DNA of 28,311 nt from CAYTED01 sp964404075 (GTDB lineage: Bacteria; Patescibacteriota; Minisyncoccia; Moranbacterales; UBA1568): the NCBI GenBank assembly GCA_964404075.1, contig CAYOIM010000008.1, positions 1 to 28,311 on the forward strand, in the 5' to 3' direction. The translations under genes were made by a program, and so were the position numbers. Below are positions 15,143 to 23,129 of the stretch, piece after piece. Each line of letters opens with the position of its first letter. Position 1 is the stretch's first letter. The notes beneath the pieces are model-generated. The model saw only the letters and a list, made by a program, of their open reading frames with translations, did no database searches and was not told the DNA's origin.

Positions 15143-15888
15143 CGCAGAACAACATCCCCGTCAGCAAGAAAGTCAAAAAGTGGCATCCTCCCCTCATTCA
15201 CCTTATAAGCGATATTGCACGCGGAAATCTTACCGCGTGCTTTTTTTATTCCCTGTGACCCATGATGGGCATGCCCACTCAGCGCTAGATTCGGAGCTGA
15301 TTTTTCAATAGCATCTCCTAGCCTGGAGCTCCCCAAGACTAAATACAGCTCTTCTGGTTCCCCTTCTATGGTTTCTTCAAAGGCCGCCCAATGGGTGAGC
15401 ACTATCTTAAAATCAGGTGCTATATTCTCCATCTGATGCAAGGCTACATCTAATTTTTCTACTTCACGGTCTTCTTCCTCAACAAAAGACTTTATTGCTC
15501 GCTCCCCGCGATTTGCCATTCTATGCGGAGTAAAACCACCACCGAATCCTTTAGTGCCAGCGATACCTAATCTTTTTCCATTCAGCTCATATTCTACATA
15601 CTCTCCATCAAGAATTTTGATAAGTGGGTTTTTCAAAAGCATCTCTTTTATCCCCTCTATATTATCAGTATCACAATCATGATTGCCAAAAACCACGATC
15701 ATCGGAATTCGTATCCCAGATACAAGATCAAGAAAATGTTCTACCTCTTCTTTTTTCCCATTATTCATATCCCCACCGATGATAAACAAATTCGCGTTAT
15801 CATTTACACGATTAAAAAAATCCTTTTGAATAGGATATTTGTTGACATGAATGTCGCTTACAGCTGCAATAGTAAATACCGGTTTCAT
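15124..15888 (-). CDS. calcineurin-like metallophosphoesterase
   Basis: 254 residues. The complete metal-binding set is visible: D12 and H14 (SDIH), D40 (GGDMNN), N69-H70 (GNHD), H166 (THW), H206 and H208 (GHAHHG). It should hydrolyse phosphomono- or diesters with two metal ions in the cytoplasm; the substrate is unknown. Upstream lies a 9-bp inverted repeat (15909-15943). Its 3' end overlaps the nucleotidyltransferase-like gene, and a terminator for that + operon lies inside this coding region (15217-15247). The base composition matches the accessory stretch. Confidence 0.9.
   Translation of the reverse strand: MKPVFTIAAVSDIHVNKYPIQKDFFNRVNDNANLFIIGGDMNNGKKEEVEHFLDLVSGIRIPMIVVFGNHDCDTDNIEGIKEMLLKNPLIKILDGEYVEYELNGKRLGIAGTKGFGGGFTPHRMANRGERAIKSFVEEEDREVEKLDVALHQMENIAPDFKIVLTHWAAFEETIEGEPEELYLVLGSSRLGDAIEKSAPNLALSGHAHHGSQGIKKARGKISACNIAYKVNEGRMPLFDFLADGDVVLRHLESH
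15217..15247 (+). terminator. terminator of the + operon inside the phosphoesterase gene
   Basis: GCACGCGG (15217-15224), loop, CCGCGTGC (15233-15240) and seven T. The stem is an 8-bp perfect match. It lies 75 nt after the nucleotidyltransferase stop and is antisense to codons KKARGKISAC of the phosphoesterase. Confidence 0.85.
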
Positions 15889-15908
15889 ACATTAAGACTA
15901 CCACAAGT

Positions 15909-15943
15909 TTCGAACATCCGATACAGGGTACAAAATGTTCGAA
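15909..15943. promoter_or_regulatory. 9-bp inverted repeat upstream of the phosphoesterase
   Basis: TTCGAACAT (15909-15917) and ATGTTCGAA (15935-15943) with a 17-nt centre, about 20-55 nt upstream of the ATG. The spacing suits either a dimeric repressor site or a leader hairpin. Confidence 0.5.
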
Positions 15944-15955
15944 CCTATTTTATAG

Positions 15956-15986
15956 CATAAAAGAGCCAAAATATGGCTCTTTTATG
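15956..15986. terminator. 12-bp perfect hairpin
   Basis: CATAAAAGAGCC (15956-15967) pairs with GGCTCTTTTATG (15975-15986). T-rich arms give terminator shape on both strands. It lies upstream of the phosphoesterase and may insulate it. Confidence 0.6.
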
Positions 15987-16249
15987 AACTAGCTCGACCA
16001 GTGGACCAATTTTGGAACCATGGATATAAAGCAATATTATCCGAATAGCGAGGTATGGAAAAAGAAACTGGAAGAATTACTACAAGAGGAAATTCAATCA
16101 ACTTAATATAGTCCCATCGTATGGTCTGTTATTTCTTGTAAGTAAACTTACCATTTTCGATGGTCTCATTAAGCAATAGAGTGGTTAGCCTCTCTCCATT
16201 GCTACTAATGCGAGTTATAGAGTTATCCTCTTTGTTATAATAAACATCA
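15987..16249. other. spacer with possible small frames
   Basis: No confident gene. A 28-codon frame at 16020-16106 (+) reads MDIKQYYPNSEVWKKKLEEL and so on, but has no SD. On the - strand, codons 16129-16258 read a protein-like DVYYNKEDNSITRISSNGER and so on, without a start, directly in the +1 frame after the 16250-16486 gene. That could be a frameshifted C terminus of that gene. Confidence 0.3.
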
Positions 16250-16486
16250 TTAAGGGAACATCGATGCTAAAGCTTTATGGGCCTTTCTTCGCACCTCCTC
16301 TCGCCCTCTCTCATCAGATGGCAATTTCTTATCTCCCATATAATGCTGAGTAATCCCCTGAGATAAAATTGGCAGACTTTCCAACATTTTCTTTAAAATT
16401 TTCATGTGCATTTCCGCATCTTCTTTTGGCTCTTTTTCAGAAAAAAGATCAGGCCCATACATATGAAAATAAATTGGCACAACCAT
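16250..16486 (-). CDS. small unknown protein
   Basis: 78 residues from MVVPIYFHMYGPDLFSEKEP; no family recognised. It is helical and charged toward the C terminus (REEVRRKAHKAL). AAGGG lies 9 nt before ATG 16486; an upstream TTG (16504) is less likely. The frame ends at TAA 16250, but the +1 frame downstream continues with protein-like codons to 16129, so this may be a frameshifted remnant of a longer gene. The surroundings are AT-rich. Confidence 0.45.
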   Translation of the reverse strand: MVVPIYFHMYGPDLFSEKEPKEDAEMHMKILKKMLESLPILSQGITQHYMGDKKLPSDERGREEVRRKAHKALASMFP

Positions 16487-16504
16487 TGGATAAAACCCTT
16501 TCAA

Positions 16505-16786
16505 ATTATAAGTAAAATGTAAAATAAAAACTCACCCCTACCCGATATGTATTTTTATACCGTAAGCTAGGTTATCCGTGAGTAACCGTCCACTATCTCC
16601 TGTCGATCTGTACAGAGGAAAATCTCGCACGAAAACCGTGAGGGGGAAACGGGATATTCCGACAATCATTGAGGGAGTTGTCGCCGGGATTTTCAGATTT
16701 CAACCGACAAACAGTATTTTTTCTTTTTCTCCATGCATTGAGAGAGTGAAGAATTACCGAGTCTATTTTCCCAAAAAAACAATTCC
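16505..16786. other. spacer upstream of valS
   Basis: About 280 bp. Frames on either strand are short and show no family resemblance. Besides the valS promoter at its right edge I see nothing definite. Confidence 0.5.
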
Positions 16787-16815
16787 TTGAAAGCAAGCCC
16801 TCGCCATGATATTCT
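16787..16815 (+). promoter_or_regulatory. valS promoter, leaderless arrangement
   Basis: TTGAAA (16787-16792), 17 nt, TATTCT (16810-16815). Seven nt then separate the -10 box from ATG 16823, so transcription should begin at the start codon itself or one base before it. Confidence 0.75.
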
Positions 16816-16822
16816 AGTCAGT

Positions 16823-19519
16823 ATGAATCACGAGGAAATCCCGAAAACCTACAATCCCAAAGAGTGGGAAGATAAGCTCTACGCCAAATGGGAAGCGAGC
16901 GGTTTCTTCAATCCTGATGCCTGTATCGAGTCGGGCGTCACGAAAGCAGATGCGCCGACTTTCTCCATGGTGCTTCCCCCGCCGAATGTCACCGGCACCC
17001 TCCATACCGGCAGTGCCTGCATGCTCGCTCTCGAAGACCTCATCATCCGTTTTCACCGGATGCGCGGGTATCGGACGCTCTGGATCCCGGGGACCGACCA
17101 TGCCGCCATCGCGACCCAGAGCAAAGTCGAGCGCATTCTCTATGAAAAAGAAGGTAAGACGCGACACGATCTCGGTCGCGAAGAACTCCTCTCGCGCATC
17201 GAAGCGTATGCCAAAGAAAGCCATGACACCATCATCCACCAGATGAAGAAGATCGGGTCGTCGCTTGACTGGTCGCGCGAAGCCTACACGCTCGACGCGA
17301 AACGCAATTTCGCCGTCCGCACCGCCTTCAAAAAAATGTATGATGACGGCCTCATCTACCAGGGCGAGCGCATCGTGAACTGGGATCCGAAACTCCAGAC
17401 GACCGTCTCTGATGAGGAAATCGAATGGAAAGAAGAGAACATCCCGTTTTACTACCTCCAATACGGTCCGTTCGTCATCTCGACCGCCCGACCCGAAACG
17501 AAATTCGGCGACAAATATGTCGTCATGCACCCCGAAGATGAGCGGTATGCACAGTATGCTCATGGACAATCAATAGAGGTCGAATGGATCAATGGATCCA
17601 TCACGGCGACCATCATCAAAGATACTGCCATCGACCCTCACTTCGGTACCGGCGTGATGACCATCACTCCCTGGCACGACAATACTGATTTCGAAATCGC
17701 CGAACGGCACCACCTCGATCGCGAGCAGATCATCGGAGAAGACGGGAATCTCCTCCCGATCGCCAAAGAATTCGCAGGCATGCCCATCACGGAGGCAAGA
17801 GAGAAAATCATCCAGAAACTGAAGGTAAAAGGACTCGTCGTGAAGATCGAGGAAAATTATGTCCACAATGTCGCGACGAACAGCCGCGGTGGAGGTACGA
17901 TCGAACCTCAAATCAAAAAGCAATGGTGGATCGATGTGAATAAAACATTCGATCGAAATGGAGAGAGGGTGTCAGTCAAAAAGCTCATGCAAAATGCGGT
18001 GCGAGAGAAGGCGATCGAAATCCTCCCCGAACGATTCGAGAAAACATACTTCCACTGGATCGATAACTTGCGCGACTGGTGCATCTCGCGTCAGATCTGG
18101 TTCGGACACCGTATCCCTGTTTTTTATTGTCAAAACAATACAAAACAGGAGAATATCAAAAAGAAGGATGCGTGTTCTAATCCGATTGTTTCGATTGAAC
18201 CGATTGAAAAGTGTCCGTATTGCGGAGGGGCTATCGAACAGGATCAAGACACGCTCGATACCTGGTTCTCTTCGGGACTCTGGACTTTCTCCACGCTCGG
18301 CTGGCCAGATGAGACGAGTGATTTCAAAACCTATCATCCGACTGCCCTCCTCGAAACCGGCTATGACATCCTGTTCTTCTGGGTGGCGCGCATGATCCTC
18401 ATGACGACCTACCTCCTCGATGCAGTACCGTTCAAGACCGTCTATCTCCATGGACTCGTCCGTGATGCAGACGGACGCAAGATGTCCAAATCGCTCGACA
18501 ATATCCTCGATCCGCTCGATGTCATCGAACAATATGGCACCGATGCGCTCCGACTCTCTCTCGTCATCGGATCGACCCCGGGAAATGATCTCCGCCTCTC
18601 CGATGCGAAGATAGAAAGCTTCCGCAACTTCGGGAACAAACTCTGGAATATCAGCCGCTATGCGGCAATCACCAATAACCAAAATCCAATCACCAAAGAA
18701 AGTACGCCAGGGACACGGAGCGATGCGGATCACTGGATCCTCTCTCGCCTTAGCGAAGTGACGCTCGAAGTGACCCGCCTCCTCGAAAACTACCAACTCT
18801 CGCTCGCGGGCGAGAAACTCCGCGATTTCACCTGGAACGAATTCGCTGACTGGTATGTCGAGATCCACAAGGTCGAGAAAAACGACGCTGTACTCCATCA
18901 TGCCTGGAAGACGCTCCTCACGCTCTGGCACCCCTTCATGCCCTTCGTCACCGAAGCGATCTGGGAAACATTTGGGTACGCCGAGAAAAATCTCCTCATG
19001 GTCGAGAAGTGGCCCACCAAAAATACTGTGGAATCAGCAGGTGATCGTGCTCAAAGATTTCAACTTGTTATCGGACTCATCACCGCAATCCGATCCATAC
19101 GGACAACCTACCGTATCGAACCAATGAAAAAACTTGTGGTCGCGGTAGAACATTCCAGTGCCCGTATTCTTGATGAAAATAAAGATGTCTTCATGCGACT
19201 CGCTCGCGTCGAAAAAATTATCAGTCCGAAGGAATTATCAAATACCGGAGCGCACATTCAATCCGGACTCCTCAATGCCTTCATCGAGCTTCATGGCATC
19301 GTCGATTTCGACGCCGAGAAGAAACGCCTCGAGAAAGAAATTACCGATAAGGAAAAATACATCGCCTCCATCCTGAAAAAACTCGAGAATAAAAATTTCA
19401 TCGAGCGGGCGAAACCAGAAATCATCGAAGCAGAAAAAAAGAAACTCGACGAAACCAAGGCTCAAGTCTCCGATGCGAAGCGACACCTCTCTTCCTTGCT
19501 AGAGAGTCTGGCAATTTGA
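16823..19519 (+). CDS. valS: valine--tRNA ligase
   Basis: 898 residues from MNHEEIPKTYNPKEWEDKLY. A class I synthetase charging tRNA-Val. The PPPNVTGTLHTGSA block carries the HIGH motif as H61-T-G-S64, so the last His is Ser (a form known in GluRS but unusual for ValRS). The editing domain follows, then a CPYCGG zinc-knuckle half and DTWFSSGLWTFS, then KMSKS in GRKMSKSLDN. The anticodon-binding helical domain and the C-terminal coiled coil (EKKRLEKEITDKEKYI) complete it. A TTG frame extension to 16787 is rejected because it overlaps the -35 box. It stops at TGA, and the next gene starts 26 nt later. Confidence 0.96.
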   Translation: MNHEEIPKTYNPKEWEDKLYAKWEASGFFNPDACIESGVTKADAPTFSMVLPPPNVTGTLHTGSACMLALEDLIIRFHRMRGYRTLWIPGTDHAAIATQSKVERILYEKEGKTRHDLGREELLSRIEAYAKESHDTIIHQMKKIGSSLDWSREAYTLDAKRNFAVRTAFKKMYDDGLIYQGERIVNWDPKLQTTVSDEEIEWKEENIPFYYLQYGPFVISTARPETKFGDKYVVMHPEDERYAQYAHGQSIEVEWINGSITATIIKDTAIDPHFGTGVMTITPWHDNTDFEIAERHHLDREQIIGEDGNLLPIAKEFAGMPITEAREKIIQKLKVKGLVVKIEENYVHNVATNSRGGGTIEPQIKKQWWIDVNKTFDRNGERVSVKKLMQNAVREKAIEILPERFEKTYFHWIDNLRDWCISRQIWFGHRIPVFYCQNNTKQENIKKKDACSNPIVSIEPIEKCPYCGGAIEQDQDTLDTWFSSGLWTFSTLGWPDETSDFKTYHPTALLETGYDILFFWVARMILMTTYLLDAVPFKTVYLHGLVRDADGRKMSKSLDNILDPLDVIEQYGTDALRLSLVIGSTPGNDLRLSDAKIESFRNFGNKLWNISRYAAITNNQNPITKESTPGTRSDADHWILSRLSEVTLEVTRLLENYQLSLAGEKLRDFTWNEFADWYVEIHKVEKNDAVLHHAWKTLLTLWHPFMPFVTEAIWETFGYAEKNLLMVEKWPTKNTVESAGDRAQRFQLVIGLITAIRSIRTTYRIEPMKKLVVAVEHSSARILDENKDVFMRLARVEKIISPKELSNTGAHIQSGLLNAFIELHGIVDFDAEKKRLEKEITDKEKYIASILKKLENKNFIERAKPEIIEAEKKKLDETKAQVSDAKRHLSSLLESLAI

Positions 19520-19545
19520 AATTTGGTATTTGATATTTTTACGAT

Positions 19546-19986
19546 ATGCTCCGACTCTTCTCCCTCGGCGTGCTCGCCGCCATCACCGCCCTCATCTTCG
19601 AGCTCATGCTCTTTTCAATTTTTCCAGTGCAATCCATCCTCCTCCTCGCCATCGCCACACCCTTCCTCGAAGAATCGATCAAATTCTCTCTCCTCTGGAA
19701 AGACCGCACATCGCTTCCGCAATCATTCGTCCCTCGCCTCTTCTCCACGGCACTCACCTTCGGACTCGGCTTCGCCATCACCGAAACCATACTCGCCGGA
19801 CTCGCCGATCCTCTCAGCGACCCACTCACCCTCACGGGAGCGCTCAGTATCCACCTCATTTCCGCATGCTTCCTCACGAGCGCCGTGCTCTTCCTCATCA
19901 AGAAAAAGCCGCTTTCCGCCTTCTCCCTGTTCGCTTTTTCCCTCTCTATCCACGCACTCTATAACTTTTTCATTTTCATCCGGTAA
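19546..19986 (+). CDS. PrsW-like intramembrane protease, short form
   Basis: 146 residues, almost entirely membrane helices (about five). The four motifs of the PrsW/CAAX-protease-like superfamily can be seen in order: FLEESIK (E42, E43, K46), GFAITE (E80), SIHL (H103) and HALYN (H136, N140). In that family the Glu and His residues bind the catalytic zinc inside the membrane. It is shorter than typical PrsW (about 200 residues or more), lacking extra N- and C-terminal helices. PrsW in Bacillus cleaves an anti-sigma factor; no such target is visible here. It follows valS by 26 bp with no SD and may be read through from it. Confidence 0.75.
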   Translation: MLRLFSLGVLAAITALIFELMLFSIFPVQSILLLAIATPFLEESIKFSLLWKDRTSLPQSFVPRLFSTALTFGLGFAITETILAGLADPLSDPLTLTGALSIHLISACFLTSAVLFLIKKKPLSAFSLFAFSLSIHALYNFFIFIR

Positions 19987-19999
19987 GCGGTGGCGATAC

Positions 20000-20028
20000 T
20001 TGCCGAACAACCCGCTCTCCTCTATAAT
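20000..20028 (+). promoter_or_regulatory. hsp20 promoter
   Basis: TTGCCG (20000-20005), 17 nt, TATAAT (20023-20028). The leader would be about 23 nt with no SD. No CIRCE or heat-shock operator is seen. Confidence 0.7.
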
Positions 20029-20057
20029 GAAAAAGAAATCCGCTTAATCGCAATTCT

Positions 20058-20609
20058 ATGATAACCAAAGAAAAGTCCTCCTTCTTCGAGCGCCTCACCG
20101 GAGCGAAGAAGCTCGATGACCAGATGCTTTCCCATGATCCAGTCTCCGTCTATGCCGAGACCGAGGAGACCGAGCTCATCACGCGAACCCATGCCATGCC
20201 ACAAGAAGAATCGCGTCAGGGTGAAGGCTGGTTCGCTCCCGCCATGCCGTCGAATACCAACCAGAGCGAGAGCGATGGCGAGGGTCAGCTCACGATCGAT
20301 GTCTATCAGACCGACAACGATATCGTCATCAAATCCACCATCGCCGGGGTCAAGCCAGAGGATCTCGATGTCACCATCAACAACGACATGGTCACCGTGA
20401 AGGGCGAGCGCAAGAACGAAGAAGTCGTCGAGAATGGCAATTATTACTATCAGGAATGCTATTGGGGATCATTCTCCCGCTCCGTCCTCCTCCCGGTCGA
20501 TGTCATCCCCGACAAAGTCGATGCCTCGCTGAAGAACGGCATCCTCACGATCCGACTCCCCAAAGCCGATACGACCAAGGTGAAGAAAATCCAGGTTCGA
20601 GGTTTCTAG
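20058..20609 (+). CDS. Hsp20/alpha-crystallin small heat-shock protein
   Basis: 183 residues. The alpha-crystallin domain occupies about residues 74-175: IDVYQTDNDIVIKSTIAGVKPEDLDV, then GSFSRSVLLPVDV and the signature NGILTIRLPK. The C terminus holds an I-x-V assembly motif (KKIQVRGF). The N-terminal 70 residues are polar and variable as usual. It is an ATP-independent holdase in the cytoplasm. It has its own promoter at 20000-20028. Confidence 0.93.
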   Translation: MITKEKSSFFERLTGAKKLDDQMLSHDPVSVYAETEETELITRTHAMPQEESRQGEGWFAPAMPSNTNQSESDGEGQLTIDVYQTDNDIVIKSTIAGVKPEDLDVTINNDMVTVKGERKNEEVVENGNYYYQECYWGSFSRSVLLPVDVIPDKVDASLKNGILTIRLPKADTTKVKKIQVRGF

Positions 20610-20638
20610 ACCCTTCTTTTCCGCGCGCGGACGCTTCG

Positions 20639-20675
20639 AAGCCGACCTCTTTTCGCTTGGGTCGGTTTCTTGTTT
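20639..20675 (+). terminator. probable terminator after hsp20
   Basis: AAGCCGACC/GGTCGGTTT stem (one G-T) followed by CTTGTTT. It lies just before the VanW gene start, so that gene's promoter may overlap it. Confidence 0.55.
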
Positions 20676-20686
20676 ACCGGTACCTT

Positions 20687-21976
20687 ATGATCGACTGCCG
20701 ACACATCCATCGTCTCATGCTTTCCGCCGGAATACTCTTCTCGGCTTTTTTCAGTTTCACGCAGACAACCGACGCATACGCGGGACCCACATCCCTCACT
20801 CTCGAAATCCCGGATCAAAACGATCGAAAAATATCCGTCGGAGAAAAAGAACTCGCGATGTTCATCCGCTCCGAAACGGCACTCTCTCCGCTCTCGCCCC
20901 ATCGATCCGAGATCGAAAATACGAGCTACTGCCCAAAGGGAAAAACGCTCTACTGCACCCTCGCCCTCTCCCGAGTCGCGAGAGACTCCATGATGCAGTC
21001 CTTCCGATCGAGACCGGATACCGACGCTATCGAACAGTATCTCCGGACACTCACCCCATCGATCGACACACCCGCTCTCGATCCATCCTTCACCATCGAA
21101 GATGGTCGCGTGAAACTCTTTGCCATCGGTAAAGACGGACAAACTCTCGACATCGACCAAAGCGCGGAAAATATCGCTACCGCCCTCACAGAATTCCCCG
21201 ATGCACGGGATCGGACCATAGAACTCACGGTACGACCGATACCACCCGACATTACCTCCGGCGACCCCGCTTCACTCGGTATCATCGAGCTCATTGGCGA
21301 GGGGCGGACGGATTTCCAGGGCTCACCGAAGAACCGCATCCATAACTTCACACGGGGTATGGAACAATTTCACGGACTCCTCATAAAGCCCGGCGAAACA
21401 TTTTCTTTCGTCGAACACTTGGGAGCGGTCGACGGCGAACACGGCTATCTCCCCGAGCTCGTGATCAAGAACAATGCGACCATTCCGGAATTCGGTGGTG
21501 GTATCTGCCAGGTATCCTCCACCATGTTCCGTGCCGCCCTCTACAGCGGACTCCCCATCACCGAACGGCGCAATCACGCCTATGCCGTACAATACTACAA
21601 ACCGATCGGCATGGACGCCACCGTCTACATCCCCAAGCCCGACCTCAAATTCGTGAACAATACTCCGGGACATATCCTCATCCAAGGAAAAATCGAGGGG
21701 ACGAAATTCATCTTCCAATTCTACGGCACCCCCGATGGACGGAAAGTCGAGATAGACGGTCCGCATATCGTCGAGCGACTGGACAACGGCGGTCTCCGAA
21801 CGACGCTCTCGCAAAAAGTCACCGATGCCACCGGTGTCCAGATGTATCAGAATACCTTCAGGAGCAAGTACGCCCCGGCATCCCTCTTCCCGCATCCCGG
21901 TCAGGAACCCGTCTTCACGGAAAAGCCCGATGACTGGTCGGCAAAGCAGTGGATCGCATATCAGAAAACGCGTTAG
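20687..21976 (+). CDS. VanW-family exported protein
   Basis: 429 residues. A signal peptide at 1-32 (hydrophobic core LMLSAGILFSAFFSF, cleavage after AYA) directs it outside the membrane. Residues about 40-200 resemble the peptidoglycan-binding-like repeat often paired with VanW. The VanW domain follows at about 204-340, with KPGETFSF and GGGICQVSSTMF near 270-281. VanW was first seen in vancomycin-resistance clusters; its activity is unsettled, and here a cell-wall role is only inference. ATG 20687 is chosen because the signal peptide starts there; the frame upstream overlaps hsp20. No SD. Confidence 0.9.
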   Translation: MIDCRHIHRLMLSAGILFSAFFSFTQTTDAYAGPTSLTLEIPDQNDRKISVGEKELAMFIRSETALSPLSPHRSEIENTSYCPKGKTLYCTLALSRVARDSMMQSFRSRPDTDAIEQYLRTLTPSIDTPALDPSFTIEDGRVKLFAIGKDGQTLDIDQSAENIATALTEFPDARDRTIELTVRPIPPDITSGDPASLGIIELIGEGRTDFQGSPKNRIHNFTRGMEQFHGLLIKPGETFSFVEHLGAVDGEHGYLPELVIKNNATIPEFGGGICQVSSTMFRAALYSGLPITERRNHAYAVQYYKPIGMDATVYIPKPDLKFVNNTPGHILIQGKIEGTKFIFQFYGTPDGRKVEIDGPHIVERLDNGGLRTTLSQKVTDATGVQMYQNTFRSKYAPASLFPHPGQEPVFTEKPDDWSAKQWIAYQKTR

Positions 21977-22027
21977 CAATTCAAACAGTGGCGCATCCTC
22001 TACTCTTGAGAGCCTTTGGGATGAGGG

Positions 22028-22062
22028 AGCGGTCGTTCCGCTTTTTGAGCGGTGCGACCGCT
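22028..22062. repeat. REP-like palindrome, copy A
   Basis: AGCGGTCGTTCCGCT (22028-22042), 5 nt, AGCGGTGCGACCGCT (22048-22062). Each half is a near-palindrome and the two halves are inverted copies. It is followed by AAGAGG-CA-CCTCTT (22067-22080), which touches the -35 box of promoter P1. Confidence 0.85.
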
Positions 22063-22078
22063 ATAGAAGAGGCACCTC

Positions 22079-22107
22079 TTGACAAGATCGATTTTTAGGA
22101 GTATAAT
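22079..22107 (+). promoter_or_regulatory. promoter P1, full consensus
   Basis: TTGACA (22079-22084), exactly 17 nt, TATAAT (22102-22107). This is the perfect sigma70 consensus. Confidence 0.85.
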
Positions 22108-22133
22108 CGATGTTCAAATATGGTATCAATGAT

Positions 22134-22162
22134 TTGACACCGTTTTGAAATGGCTTATACTG
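22134..22162 (+). promoter_or_regulatory. promoter P2, near consensus
   Basis: TTGACA (22134-22139), 17 nt, TATACT (22157-22162), tandem to P1. Start near 22169. Confidence 0.85.
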
Positions 22163-22383
22163 GTCATTAGTACCTTGAATTTTAGCCGAGCGGAGTGGTC
22201 AAGCACTTCCGGATTGGCGATTTGGAGAGAATCTTTTTCGAATCAAAAGGCAAGAAATCTCGTCACAACATTTATTTTAGACACGAGTTCTCAGTCTTCG
22301 TTGATCAATCATTTTCTGTCCAAATCGCTCGTCCGGAATTCCATCCTGGGATTTTCGGAGCGGGCATAACGAAAGGAAATCTC

Positions 22384-22527
22384 ATGAAACTGCCACCTCG
22401 CAACAATGGACCTGCCGCCGGTGCCGAGAGGAGTTATGTGAAAATCGTCGACATCAAACCCTTCGCGGGCGCCAACCAGGGTACCAGCAGCACCACCAAC
22501 CGTATCGGCTGCCGCCTGAAGCAGTAA
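22384..22527 (+). CDS. 47-residue small protein in the orphan transcript
   Basis: It reads MKLPPRNNGPAAGAERSYVK, then IVDIKPFAGANQGTSSTTNR and IGCRLKQ; no family recognised. AAAGGAA lies about 7 nt before the ATG. It is polar, has a single Cys and a Ser/Thr cluster near the C terminus, and no signal peptide or membrane helix. The same frame is open upstream to a GTG at 22195, but that start has no usable SD and the added residues show no family. It lies some 215 nt into the transcript. It may be a real small protein or a chance frame in a structured RNA. Confidence 0.4.
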   Translation: MKLPPRNNGPAAGAERSYVKIVDIKPFAGANQGTSSTTNRIGCRLKQ

Positions 22528-22803
22528 CTCTGGGCCTGCGCCGTTCCAACTCCTGATCGAAAGGCATATCCTGTAATTTCGGGATTTGAACTTCGATTCA
22601 GGACTCGCGAGGGAGTAGCATCCCCGAGCCCTGCGAGAGTTTTTCGGGGAACAAGAGCCCCCATCATTGTTGGCGCACTTCAATCAACCACCCGCGCCCG
22701 TTCCAATGGAACATGATGGGAATTCAAAGGAGAGAAAACTTTCTCCGCCACGACGCCCCACCCCCTTTGGGCTCGTGAACGGCAGACCACCCCTCCTCCA
22801 CCA

Positions 22804-22870
22804 GGCCTTCGAAGCAACCCCTCAAGGTCGAATCATCGACAACGAGAAACTTCGAAGGCCTTTTTTATTT
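22804..22870 (+). terminator. strong terminator of the orphan unit
   Basis: GGCCTTCGAAG (22804-22814) pairs perfectly with CTTCGAAGGCC (22850-22860), followed by TTTTTTATTTT. The 35-nt loop holds a GTCGA-ATCA-TCGAC hairpin. Confidence 0.9.
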
Positions 22871-22901
22871 TCCTAAAATCTCAGAGCGTTCATTTCACTA
22901 A

Positions 22902-22948
22902 GGATTCAACGGTCACTCCGCTTTTGGAGCGGTGTGTCCGCTGAATCC
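22902..22948. repeat. REP-like palindrome, copy B
   Basis: Outer stem GGATTCA/TGAATCC plus CGG/CCG, with inner CCGCT/AGCGG. The half-sites CGGTCACTCCGCT and AGCGGTGTGTCCGCT match copy A. Confidence 0.8.
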
Positions 22949-22981
22949 CCTAGAGTAAAGGAATACCAATTCTCCTTCTTT

Positions 22982-23100
22982 TTTTCAAACACGGTTACAG
23001 ATATTTCATTTCAGCGGTTGCACCGCTCCAAAAGAGGAACAACCACTCGCGCTTTGAGCAGTCGTTCCGCTGTCTCAGCGGTGCGACCGCTGTTTGAAAA
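22982..23100. repeat. composite palindrome, copies C and D
   Basis: Outer arms TTTTCAAACA (22982-22991) and TGTTTGAAAA (23091-23100) are perfectly complementary. Inside lie AGCGGTTGCACCGCT (near 23013), AGCAGTCGTTCCGCT (near 23057) and AGCGGTGCGACCGCT (near 23077). Confidence 0.8.
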
Positions 23101-23129
23101 TCCCTCTAAAAAAATAAAAGAATAGAAAA

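Larger units (their letters stand above)
22169..22870 (+). ncRNA. orphan ~700-nt transcription unit, candidate structured RNA
   Basis: Two consensus promoters and a strong terminator delimit a transcript of about 700-760 nt. No known RNA family is recognised: I find neither the conserved RNase P core words nor a tmRNA acceptor arm. The second half is GC-rich, with local stems (CCCCGA/TCGGGG at 22622-22649; CTCGC/GCGAG near 22604-22637). It could be a highly expressed small RNA, or the mRNA of the 47-codon frame at 22384 with long untranslated ends. Confidence 0.5.

Noticed and set aside
17972..18931. 319-codon - frame
   Set aside because: Antisense to valS with no family resemblance.
12379..19519. 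UGA recoded as Gly or another amino acid (as in Gracilibacteria)
   Set aside because: valS ends at TGA exactly where the family ends, and the other genes show no internal TGA; the GNAT case is better explained by one mutation.
22195..22527. 110-codon version of the small protein frame
   Set aside because: The GTG start has GGAG only one base away, which cannot serve as an SD; the ATG at 22384 has a proper one.
22667..22876. 69-codon + frame at the end of the orphan unit
   Set aside because: It starts at TTG without an SD and runs through the terminator stem and T-run.
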